A stretch of DNA of 10,005 nt from JAAYAN01 sp964437215 (lineage in GTDB: Bacteria > Bacteroidota > Ignavibacteria > Ignavibacteriales > Melioribacteraceae), in assembly GCA_964437215.1 (NCBI GenBank), contig CAYTFZ010000094.1, forward strand, positions 1 through 10,005, given 5' to 3'. Under the pieces are notes generated by a model that searched no databases, was not told the origin of the DNA, and was given only the letters and a program-made list of their open reading frames with translations. Shown here in pieces: positions 1 through 5,690 of this stretch. Made by a program: the position numbers and the translations under genes. The stretch's first letter is position 1, and every line of letters begins with the position of its first letter.

Positions 1-292
1 AATTTTCAACTGTGGGAATAATTCCCTGCAGAAAATCCACATCTGTATTCAAATGTTTATGATCGACTTTTTCGAGGATTGTATTAGAAATTATATTTTT
101 CAAAATTTTCAAATCAACAACATATCCTGTTTCGAGGATTATGTTCCCAACAACAATAACTTCAAGAATATAGTTATGTCCGTGAATGTTATTGCACTTA
201 TCAAAAAGTTCATCATTCCTGTAATCAGAAAGTTCAGGGTTAAACAATCTGTGAGATGCGCTAAAAGATTCTCTCCGGGTAATATAAACCAT
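1..292 (-). CDS. queD: 6-pyruvoyl-tetrahydropterin / 6-carboxytetrahydropterin synthase family protein, 3' end cut by window edge
   Basis: The N-terminal 97 residues are present and the rest lies beyond position 1. Residues seen: the zinc-ligand His of SASHRL (H14), then C33-x3-HGHNY, giving the likely nucleophile C33 and ligands H37 and H39. A DLKxLK-like stretch follows at 60-65, then VDHKHLN (76-82) and PTVEN (93-97). These are the ordered motifs of the QueD/PTPS fold, which converts dihydroneopterin triphosphate to 6-carboxytetrahydropterin (queuosine pathway) or to pyruvoyl-tetrahydropterin. C33 argues against the Cys-less PTPS-III folate type. The ATG directly follows the TAA of the upstream peroxiredoxin gene (TAAATG), so the two are very probably co-transcribed and translationally coupled. 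The family is sure; the choice of QueD over other pterin synthases is inference, since no other queuosine gene is visible. Confidence 0.85.
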   Translation of the reverse strand, partial: MVYITRRESFSASHRLFNPELSDYRNDELFDKCNNIHGHNYILEVIVVGNIILETGYVVDLKILKNIISNTILEKVDHKHLNTDVDFLQGIIPTVEN

Positions 293-751
293 TTAGCTTT
301 TCAAAGCCTCAATAATTTCTTCAATGTGCCCCGCGACCTTAACTTTTGGGAAAATCTTTTTAATAATTCCGTTTTCGTCAATTAAAAAAGTTGTCCGTTC
401 AACACCCATATACTTTTTTCCGTACATACTTTTTTCTTTCCAAACACCGTAGGCTTCAACAACTTTTTTTTCATTATCACTCAGCAAAGTAAAAGGTAAA
501 TTATATTTATCACTAAACTTTTTATGTGATTTTGCATCATCCGGACTAACACCTAAAACTACTGCTTTAAGCTTATTAAATTCAGGATGCGAGTCGCGGA
601 AATCACAAGCTTCTTGCGTACATCCGCTTGTCATATCTTTTGGATAAAAATACAGGACTACTTTTTTCCCGGAAAACTGATTTAGTGAAATTTGATTCCC
701 ATCCATATCAGTTAGAATAAAATCCGGAGCTTTATTGTTTTCTTTTAACAT
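293..751 (-). CDS. bcp: Thiol peroxidase Bcp/PrxQ (atypical 2-Cys peroxiredoxin)
   Basis: A cytosolic peroxiredoxin of 152 aa, the normal PrxQ length, that reduces hydrogen peroxide and organic hydroperoxides with thioredoxin as usual electron donor. The peroxidatic site PKDMTSGC (residues 37-44) fits the family pattern PxxxTxxC with C44. The resolving cysteine C49 sits five residues on, the PrxQ arrangement that forms an intramolecular disulfide. The TxFLID and GIIKKI stretches near 120-135 are the usual C-terminal peroxiredoxin strand region. There is no signal peptide. An AAGGAAAGG ribosome binding site (760-768) lies 8 nt before the ATG. The terminator of the preceding unit ends only about 22 nt upstream, so its promoter must be very close or within the upstream gene. 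The queD-like gene follows with no spacing. Confidence 0.93.
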   Translation of the reverse strand: MLKENNKAPDFILTDMDGNQISLNQFSGKKVVLYFYPKDMTSGCTQEACDFRDSHPEFNKLKAVVLGVSPDDAKSHKKFSDKYNLPFTLLSDNEKKVVEAYGVWKEKSMYGKKYMGVERTTFLIDENGIIKKIFPKVKVAGHIEEIIEALKS

Positions 752-773
752 ATTACTTGCCTTTCCTTACAAT

Positions 774-807
774 AAAAAAAAGAAGAAAACCTGGTTGGAT
801 TTTCTTC
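774..807 (-). terminator. Rho-independent terminator after the dodecin-peroxiredoxin unit
   Basis: On the minus strand a 10-bp stem (arms 798-807 and 782-791, one G-U pair) closes a 6-nt loop and is followed by eight T residues (781-774). It lies 15 bp after the stop codon of the gene at 823-1305 and ends 22 bp before the bcp start codon, so it separates the two redox units or attenuates read-through between them. Confidence 0.85.
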
Positions 808-822
808 CTTAAATATTATTAT

Positions 823-1305
823 CTATTTTAATGATTCAAGAGCTTTTTTGATTGCATCGTAATCAGGTTCATCGCCGGCATTTTCTAAAACTTCGGCATA
901 TTTAATTACGCCGGCTTTATCAATTACAAATGCAGATCTTTTGGCAACGCCTAAAAAATCAAATTTACCGGGTAAAAAATTGTCGTAAAAGGCGCCATAG
1001 GCTTTACTCACTTCTTTGTTGAAATCGCTTAACAGCGGAAAGTTAAACTTATGCTTTTCTGTCCACAATTTTTGAGCAAAAGGACTGTCGACACTTATTG
1101 CTATAACCTGAGCATTTAAATCACTGTAATGAGATAATCCATCACGTGTTGAACAAAGTTCTTTTTCGCAGACAGAAGTATTTACAAGCGGGAAAAATAA
1201 TAAAACAACATTATTCTTTCCTTCAAAATCATGTAAACTTACATCTTCAAGCGAATTGCTTTTTAAAGTGAATTGCGGTGCTTTATCACCTATTTTAAGA
1301 GCCAT
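823..1305 (-). CDS. Peroxiredoxin, AhpE/Bcp-like
   Basis: A second, divergent peroxiredoxin of 160 aa. The active-site segment FFPLVNTSVCEKELC (37-51) gives peroxidatic C46 in PxxxTxxC context and a further Cys at 51. The KRSAFVIDKAGVIKY stretch near 121-135 is the typical late strand pair. The LVNTSVC form, in place of the PrxQ PKDxTxGC, points to the AhpE-like or mixed Bcp branch; the exact subfamily is uncertain. C51 could act as a resolving cysteine, as in PrxQ. A strong AAAAGGAGGGG ribosome binding site lies about 5 nt before the ATG. It follows the dodecin gene after 15 bp and ends at a clear terminator, so the two genes form a small operon. The shared intergenic region with a Fur-family gene suggests metal- or peroxide-linked control, which is inference. 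Confidence 0.9.
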   Translation of the reverse strand: MALKIGDKAPQFTLKSNSLEDVSLHDFEGKNNVVLLFFPLVNTSVCEKELCSTRDGLSHYSDLNAQVIAISVDSPFAQKLWTEKHKFNFPLLSDFNKEVSKAYGAFYDNFLPGKFDFLGVAKRSAFVIDKAGVIKYAEVLENAGDEPDYDAIKKALESLK

Positions 1306-1320
1306 AGCCCCTCCTTTTAG

Positions 1321-1521
1321 TTATGATAATTTTCTTCCTATTTTTACCGTAACTTGAAATTCGATTTTTCCATCCTGAGTAACTCTGCCTCTCGGCTCAG
1401 TTACTTCAAACCAAGCTACCGGTTTTTCTTTATGAGCTTCTTCAATTACATTGCGAATTGCGTCGTTTGTACTTTCTGTAGAAATACCAACTCTTTCAAT
1501 AATTTCAAATGTTTTAGACAT
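1321..1521 (-). CDS. Dodecin, flavin-binding protein
   Basis: A 66-aa protein that matches dodecin along its whole length: an N-terminal strand (KTFEIIERVGIS), one amphipathic helix (17-33), then AWFEVTEPRGRV (36-47) and a C-terminal strand ending in KIGRKLS. Dodecins assemble as hollow dodecamers that stack pairs of flavin (or CoA in some bacteria) and act as flavin buffers that limit photo- or redox-generated damage. W37 is the residue expected to stack on the isoalloxazine ring. A clean AAAGGAG ribosome binding site (1527-1533) fixes the start. It is the first gene of a two-gene unit with a peroxiredoxin, consistent with protection against flavin-derived peroxide. Confidence 0.93.
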   Translation of the reverse strand: MSKTFEIIERVGISTESTNDAIRNVIEEAHKEKPVAWFEVTEPRGRVTQDGKIEFQVTVKIGRKLS

Positions 1522-1586
1522 AATAACTCCTTTATTTTTTTAAAAGTTCAACAATTTATATTTTAGTAAACCAGATTGTATATCTT

Positions 1587-1608
1587 AATTGTTCCAAACT
1601 TAACAATT
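1587..1608. promoter_or_regulatory. Interrupted inverted repeat over a possible dodecin promoter box
   Basis: AATTGTT (1587-1593) and its exact reverse complement AACAATT (1602-1608) flank an 8-nt spacer. The spacer overlaps CAAACTTA (1595-1602), which on the minus strand reads TAAGTTTG and fits the Bacteroidota-type TAnnTTTG minus-7 box. No good minus-33 partner is seen at the right distance. It could be a repressor site for the dodecin-peroxiredoxin unit, but arms this AT-rich can arise by chance. Confidence 0.35.
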
Positions 1609-1633
1609 TTTCTGCAAAAAAGAGAATATGTTG

Positions 1634-1641
1634 TATTTTTG
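1634..1641 (+). promoter_or_regulatory. Possible minus-7 box for the Fur-family gene
   Basis: TATTTTTG fits TAnnTTTG, the minus-7 element described for Bacteroidota housekeeping promoters, and would place the start of transcription near 1648, inside the palindrome at 1647-1660. No convincing minus-33 TTTG is visible. The call rests on one short, AT-rich match. Confidence 0.3.
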
Positions 1642-1646
1642 CATTT

Positions 1647-1674
1647 AGTAAATATTTACTTATTTTGAAAATAA
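1647..1674. promoter_or_regulatory. Two abutting palindromes: candidate Fur/Per-type operators
   Basis: AGTAAATATTTACT (1647-1660) is a perfect 14-bp palindrome. It shares its last base with TTATTTTGAAAATAA (1660-1674), a perfect 7-1-7 palindrome. The 7-1-7 geometry and the TTAT/ATAA ends resemble Fur and Per boxes; against the B. subtilis Per-box consensus TTATAATnATTATAA, 10 of 14 defined positions agree. The pair lies 16-44 bp before the ATG of a Fur-family regulator, the expected place for autoregulation. Binding is inferred only. Confidence 0.5.
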
Positions 1675-1690
1675 ATAATTCAGATAAAAA

Positions 1691-2158
1691 ATGGATCATA
1701 AAAAAGCGCACGGAATTTTAACTGAATATCTTAAAAAAGGTAATAACAGAATTACCCCCGAAAGATTTCAAGTACTTGATGCCGCTCTCGATTATGAAGG
1801 TCATTTTGGAGCCGATGATCTTTACATCAAAATGAAAAATGAAAATTATAATGTATCCAGAGCAACTGTTTACAATACGCTTGAACTGCTTGCTAAATGT
1901 CATCTTCTTATTAAACGCAATTTCGGCGAAAATATTACCCGTTACGAAAATGAAATAGGAAAAAAAAATCACGATCATCTAATCTGTATTTCCTGCGGAA
2001 AAATTAAAGAATTTTCCGATCAAAGAATTAAAACCTTGGTTAATGAAATTTGCAGTAAAATGGGTTACGAATATTCAGGATATTCTTTTAATATTTTTGG
2101 AAAGTGTTCCAAAGAGGAATGTCCCGGTAATAAAAAATCTGATAATAACGAGAATTAG
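1691..2158 (+). CDS. Fur-family metal-dependent transcriptional regulator
   Basis: A 155-aa Fur-family regulator. The N-terminal winged helix carries the recognition helix around VSRATVYNTLELL (55-67). The dimerisation domain has the regulatory-site motif NHDHLIC (93-99; H94, H96), and two CxxC-type pairs for structural zinc (C99/C102 and C139/C144). H38 in the hinge is also conserved. By eye, the position that is Asp in peroxide-sensing PerR (B. subtilis D104) is Glu here (E107 in KIKEF), as in iron-sensing Fur. The gene sits opposite a peroxiredoxin unit, so PerR, Fur and other subtypes cannot be separated by context. There is no Shine-Dalgarno sequence before the ATG. Palindromes directly upstream suggest autoregulation. 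The TAG is followed at once by the ATG of the next gene, so the two are coupled. Confidence 0.92.
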   Translation: MDHKKAHGILTEYLKKGNNRITPERFQVLDAALDYEGHFGADDLYIKMKNENYNVSRATVYNTLELLAKCHLLIKRNFGENITRYENEIGKKNHDHLICISCGKIKEFSDQRIKTLVNEICSKMGYEYSGYSFNIFGKCSKEECPGNKKSDNNEN

Positions 2159-2884
2159 ATGTCTGACCTGAAAATTAAATATCCTTTAATGTGGCAGAAA
2201 GATGATTTCTCTATCAAAATTTTCTGCTCAATCCCAAATATAGCTACAGGTATTTTACTTTCTGCAAAAGATAAATATTTTATTGTCGATCCGGGAGACG
2301 GGTTGCTTAGAGATATTAACAAAGAATTAAAACTTGAACAGATACTTAATATCTCGTATATTTTTATTAGTCATGGTCATCACGATCATATCGGCGGATT
2401 ATGGTCTTTATTAACATATTTTAATGTTATGAAGAAAAAAGCAGATGTTAATATTTTTTATCCCAAAGGAAGCCGGGAAATAGAAAGCATTTATAAAGCT
2501 TTTGTCCAGGTTTATAAAAGAGAAATTAGTTACAAGATACAACTTAATCCGATTGACAAATCTGAGATCATCGATATCGGAATTATTTCCGTGCTGCCGT
2601 TTAAGGTTAATCATATGGAACACGAAAAAAAAGCCGGTAAGCCTGTTCCTGTTCCTTCATTGGGTTTTAAATTCATTTATAGCGGAAAATCTATTTGTTA
2701 CGGAGGAGATACTGCATATTGCGAAACTTTAGTTCAGAATGTAGTTAATTCGGATTTAGCCATAGTTGAGGCAGGAGCTTTAGATGATGAAAGGAGTGAA
2801 ATGCATATGACTATTAAACAAGCACAGAAAATCGGGAACACAGCAAAGGAACATTTTTTAGTCCATATACCCGAGCGTAAATAA
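2159..2884 (+). CDS. MBL-fold metallo-hydrolase, RNase Z-like
   Basis: A 241-aa cytosolic metallo-beta-lactamase-fold protein. Metal-site motifs are seen in order: FIVDPGD (41-47), SHGHHDHIGG (71-80; H72, H74, D76, H77), H152, YGGDT (181-185; D184), H216 in EMHMT and H236 in LVHI. The last three stand where RNase Z and related phosphodiesterases have their H, D, and the C-terminal HST and LxHxSxR motifs, so the fold and a two-metal site are well supported. It is shorter than bacterial RNase Z (about 300 aa), and I see no flexible exosite arm, so tRNA 3' processing is not assured; a broad phosphodiesterase or arylsulfatase-like role is as likely. It starts directly after the TAG of the Fur-family gene and shares its transcript. 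It ends 5 bp from a convergent gene, with no terminator visible. Confidence 0.85.
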   Translation: MSDLKIKYPLMWQKDDFSIKIFCSIPNIATGILLSAKDKYFIVDPGDGLLRDINKELKLEQILNISYIFISHGHHDHIGGLWSLLTYFNVMKKKADVNIFYPKGSREIESIYKAFVQVYKREISYKIQLNPIDKSEIIDIGIISVLPFKVNHMEHEKKAGKPVPVPSLGFKFIYSGKSICYGGDTAYCETLVQNVVNSDLAIVEAGALDDERSEMHMTIKQAQKIGNTAKEHFLVHIPERK

Positions 2885-2889
2885 AATAT

Positions 2890-3591
2890 TTAGATCACAA
2901 CATCTATCTTGCCAAATTTACTATTTAATGAAGCAATTTTACCATCGTGATCATAATTACCGTTTTTTAATTCCTCAATTTTCAGCGAATCCACATTAAA
3001 ATCAATAACGGTTGGAGAATAATCTTCAAGAGCATTTACCATTTCCGATGAATTCTTAGAAATGTTATCCATTTCAGCTTTCATATCTTCAGCTCGTTGT
3101 TTTGCTATTTCCTGCATAGCCTGCTGCTCCATTCGCGATGCATCTGAGGCTACCTGCCTGTCTTGAGATGATGGATCTGCCGGAGCTAATGCAGCTCTTT
3201 TAATTTGTCTCGCTTTTTTGATGGTTGCTTCAGGATCGTTTGGCACCTCGGAAGTATCGATTTTTACATTACCGCCAGCAGCATAACGTTTTCCGTCGGG
3301 ACCTACTTTATATTCAAAATGAGGTCCGCTGACATAATATGCTCCTGCAGCAGCCTTGTGTGCCTGCTCGTGTTTTTTTACTTCAGCATCCTGTTTCTTG
3401 AGCTCCTTAACTTCCTGCTCAGTTTTATCTGCCGGCTTATTTGGGTTATCGGAAGATATTTTCCCGTTATCTTCGCCTTTCCTATGGATCTGTTCGGCTT
3501 CCCTTCCGATATCCATTAAGCTTTTCGCAGTCTCTTTTTGCGTAAAGCTTGTTCCTGTTATCGCAGGAACAGGATTATTTAAAACTTCCAT
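2890..3591 (-). CDS. SprA-related putative metalloprotease (CJM1_0395-like family)
   Basis: A 233-aa protein whose middle (about 55-175) matches the SprA-related family: a charged KELKKQDAEVKKHEQAH stretch holding a zincin-like HExxH (HEQAH, 74-78), then AGAYYVSGPHFEYKVGPDGK, YAAGGNVKIDTSEVPNDPEAT and a long Ala/Gln-rich helix (about 121-175). In this family that block is highly conserved and the ends are variable. Protease activity is predicted from HExxH alone and, as far as I know, is not proven. No signal peptide or membrane segment is seen. The ATG at 3591 is preceded by an in-frame TAA, so the start cannot lie further upstream. The only good Shine-Dalgarno (AGGAGGA, 3614-3620) is 22 nt away. 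The gene stands alone and converges on the hydrolase gene at 2884. Function unknown. Confidence 0.82.
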   Translation of the reverse strand: MEVLNNPVPAITGTSFTQKETAKSLMDIGREAEQIHRKGEDNGKISSDNPNKPADKTEQEVKELKKQDAEVKKHEQAHKAAAGAYYVSGPHFEYKVGPDGKRYAAGGNVKIDTSEVPNDPEATIKKARQIKRAALAPADPSSQDRQVASDASRMEQQAMQEIAKQRAEDMKAEMDNISKNSSEMVNALEDYSPTVIDFNVDSLKIEELKNGNYDHDGKIASLNSKFGKIDVVI

Positions 3592-3694
3592 GTTTTTTTA
3601 TAGAATATACTATTCCTCCTGCTTAATTATCGGAAGGTATTTAATAATGTTTAGTATATTTTTTCTTTTTTTTAAGAATAAATATCAATATCAC

Positions 3695-3734
3695 AAAAAA
3701 AACCCGATTCTTAATGAAATCGGGTTTATTTTTT
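3695..3734. terminator. Bidirectional rho-independent terminator, end of the lysine operon
   Basis: A perfect 10-bp stem (AAACCCGATT 3700-3709, AATCGGGTTT 3718-3727) closes an 8-nt loop. The minus strand continues into a run of T (A at 3695-3699 on the plus strand, joined to the stem's own T residues), and the plus strand into ATTTTTT (3728-3734). It lies about 24 bp after the lysJ stop codon and is the end of the seven-gene operon. In the plus direction there is no obvious transcript to stop. Confidence 0.9.
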
Positions 3735-3750
3735 AATAATAATAATATTA

Positions 3751-4902
3751 TTATTTAAGAACCGCTTCCAGCTGTTCTAAAACAAAATCTATTTCTTCAT
3801 AACTAATTACTAAAGGTGGCAACAAACGCAATACTGTTACTCCGGCAGTTGCAGGAATAACGCCCCTTTCCATTAATGCTTGAACATAAGGCTGCGGTTT
3901 TTCTTTAAGTTCTATTCCAATCATCAATCCTTTTCTGCGGAATTCGCGAACTTTGGAAAGCTCCATTTTCTCGAATTTTTCTTGGAAATACTTTCCTTTT
4001 TCTTCAGCCTGTTGATCAAGTTTATTATCAATCATAAAATCGATTGCTGCAATTCCTGCAGCACAAGCTAATGGATTACCTCCGAAAGTAGTTCCGTGTT
4101 TTCCCATTGGCGGTTCTATTTTTTCCGAACATAAAATCGCGCCCATCGGAATTCCACCAGCTATTGCTTTTGCAACGCACATAATGTCAGCTTCCAAATT
4201 AAAATGGTTACTTGCAAAAAACTTACCGGTTCGGCAAAAGCCTGTTTGTATTTCATCAATTATTAAAATTATATTTTTTTCGTTGCATAATTCTCTTACT
4301 TTCAGGAAATATTCCTTATCGCCAATATTCACACCGCCTTCACCTTGAATAACTTCAAGGATAATTCCTGCTGTTTTATCGGTAACTTTTTCAACAAGTT
4401 TTTCAAAATTATTATACGGAACAAATTCAAAACCTGGAACAAGAGGCATAAAATCTTCGCGGTATTCCTTTTTAAAAGTAGCACTTAATGCTCCTAAAGT
4501 ACGACCGTGAAAACTTTTCATTGCCGAAATAAAATCTGTTTTCTTAGTTGTAAAACGGGCAAATTTTATTGCTCCTTCAATTGCTTCAGTTCCGGAATTA
4601 GTTAAAAAAGCTCTTTTAAGATTTTTTGGAGCAACCGACATCAATTTTTCAAGAAATTTTGCTCTGGTATCGTTATACATTGTAACCGGGCAAGTGATAA
4701 GTTTTGCTGCTTGTTCAGATATAGCTTTTACAACTGCAGGGTTTGCGTGTCCGACGCTTGCAACTCCAATTCCGGCAACACAGTCAACATATTCTTTCCC
4801 ATTTTCATCCCAAACTTTTGCACCGCTGCCTCTTACAATTACTACATTTCTTTTTGCATAAACGCTAAATTCGTATTGATCTATTAATTCTTTACTTGTC
4901 AT
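3751..4902 (-). CDS. lysJ: [LysW]-aminoadipate semialdehyde aminotransferase (acetylornithine aminotransferase family)
   Basis: A class III PLP aminotransferase of 383 aa that in this pathway converts LysW-bound aminoadipate semialdehyde to LysW-lysine with glutamate as amino donor. Seen: VAGIGVASVGHANP (42-55), the phosphate-binding TNSGTEA (101-107), SFHGRTLGAL (130-139), EVIQGEGG (183-190), the cofactor Asp in DEIQTG (D216), the Schiff-base Lys in AKAIAGG (K245), and HGTTFGGNPLAC (269-280). The fold alone cannot tell LysJ from ArgD; the call as LysJ rests on the operon with lysW, lysX, lysY and lysZ. It may also serve an arginine or ornithine route. The ATG overlaps the lysZ stop by 4 bp (ATGA), and a strong GGAGGAGG ribosome binding site lies inside the last lysZ codons. 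Last gene of the operon. Confidence 0.9.
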   Translation of the reverse strand: MTSKELIDQYEFSVYAKRNVVIVRGSGAKVWDENGKEYVDCVAGIGVASVGHANPAVVKAISEQAAKLITCPVTMYNDTRAKFLEKLMSVAPKNLKRAFLTNSGTEAIEGAIKFARFTTKKTDFISAMKSFHGRTLGALSATFKKEYREDFMPLVPGFEFVPYNNFEKLVEKVTDKTAGIILEVIQGEGGVNIGDKEYFLKVRELCNEKNIILIIDEIQTGFCRTGKFFASNHFNLEADIMCVAKAIAGGIPMGAILCSEKIEPPMGKHGTTFGGNPLACAAGIAAIDFMIDNKLDQQAEEKGKYFQEKFEKMELSKVREFRRKGLMIGIELKEKPQPYVQALMERGVIPATAGVTVLRLLPPLVISYEEIDFVLEQLEAVLK

Positions 4903-5690
4903 TGTATTAAAGTTCCTCCTCCGTTAAGAGCATTTTTTACAGGATTTTCAATTCTTCCGTCGGCTATAATTACTGTTGTATCGCCTTTTTCAAATAATTT
5001 CCGTAATGCTAATATTTTTCTTTTCATTCTTCCTTCAACCTGCGCTTCGCGCTGTTCTAGTTCAAGCTTAGATATCTTTTTCACAAGCGAATCAGGATTT
5101 TTGGAATCTTCCAGAAATCCGGGAGCTTCGATGAATTGAATGATTTTATCCGCTAAAATTTGACTCTGTAGAACTGCAATCACATCATCATTTTCCGTGT
5201 TTATTGCACAATTATTTTCATCAATGATAGGAACAGCAATTACAGGAACGTATCCGTTATCTAAAAGCAGATTAAGCAGATTTAAGTTTATGCTTTGAGG
5301 TTTTCCCGAAAAATCGCGTAAAAGTTTTAATTTCCCTTCTTCCTTGACTCGGATTCCAGCATTGCGTTTTCCCTGTACAAGTTTTCCATCAAGTCCAGTT
5401 AAGCCGACAGCATTAATTCCTGCCTGCTGACACATTTCAACAATCCGTTTGTTTTTTAATCCGGAATAAGCCATCATCATTACATCAAGCGCTTTTTCAT
5501 CAGTAAGTACCGATGAATAACCTGAAACGGAAGTAACAACTGTCTTTGGAGATTTTAAATCCTCTGCAAGTTTATCGCGAACCGCATTGGCTCCGTGAAC
5601 TATAATAAATTTTTCATTTATTTCAGAAAGATCTTTGATTATGGCTTGAATATTTAATCCAGCGCCGCCTCCAATTTTTACTATTATCAT
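4899..5690 (-). CDS. lysZ: [LysW]-aminoadipate kinase
   Basis: An amino acid kinase of 263 aa that phosphorylates the side-chain carboxylate of aminoadipate bound to LysW. Seen: KIGGGAG (5-11) at the ATP site, VHGANAV (31-37), SGYSSVLTD (56-64), the run NAVGLTGLDG (93-102) with QGKRNAGIR (106-114), the late nucleotide-site NTENDD (164-169), and GRMKRK (220-225) where ArgB has GGMxPK. The SGYSS and GKRNAGIR blocks are typical of LysZ rather than of acetylglutamate kinase ArgB. The ATG shares one base with the stop of the amidotransferase-like gene (TAATG), and the 3' end overlaps lysJ, so three genes are translationally chained. A dual LysZ/ArgB-like role on LysW-glutamate, known in some archaea, cannot be excluded. 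Confidence 0.92.
   Translation of the reverse strand: MIIVKIGGGAGLNIQAIIKDLSEINEKFIIVHGANAVRDKLAEDLKSPKTVVTSVSGYSSVLTDEKALDVMMMAYSGLKNKRIVEMCQQAGINAVGLTGLDGKLVQGKRNAGIRVKEEGKLKLLRDFSGKPQSINLNLLNLLLDNGYVPVIAVPIIDENNCAINTENDDVIAVLQSQILADKIIQFIEAPGFLEDSKNPDSLVKKISKLELEQREAQVEGRMKRKILALRKLFEKGDTTVIIADGRIENPVKNALNGGGTLIQ

Noticed and set aside
53..385. Plus-strand 110-codon open frame at the left edge
   Set aside because: It lies antisense to the QueD-like gene and the end of bcp, both of which have full family motifs.
3205..3736. Plus-strand open frames opposite the SprA-related gene
   Set aside because: They are Cys/Phe/Ser-rich antisense frames without a ribosome binding site or domain, and they cross a terminator.
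3738..3755. 18-bp perfect AT palindrome at the end of lysJ
   Set aside because: It consists only of AAT/ATT repeats, and a much stronger terminator stem stands next to it, so chance is enough to explain it.
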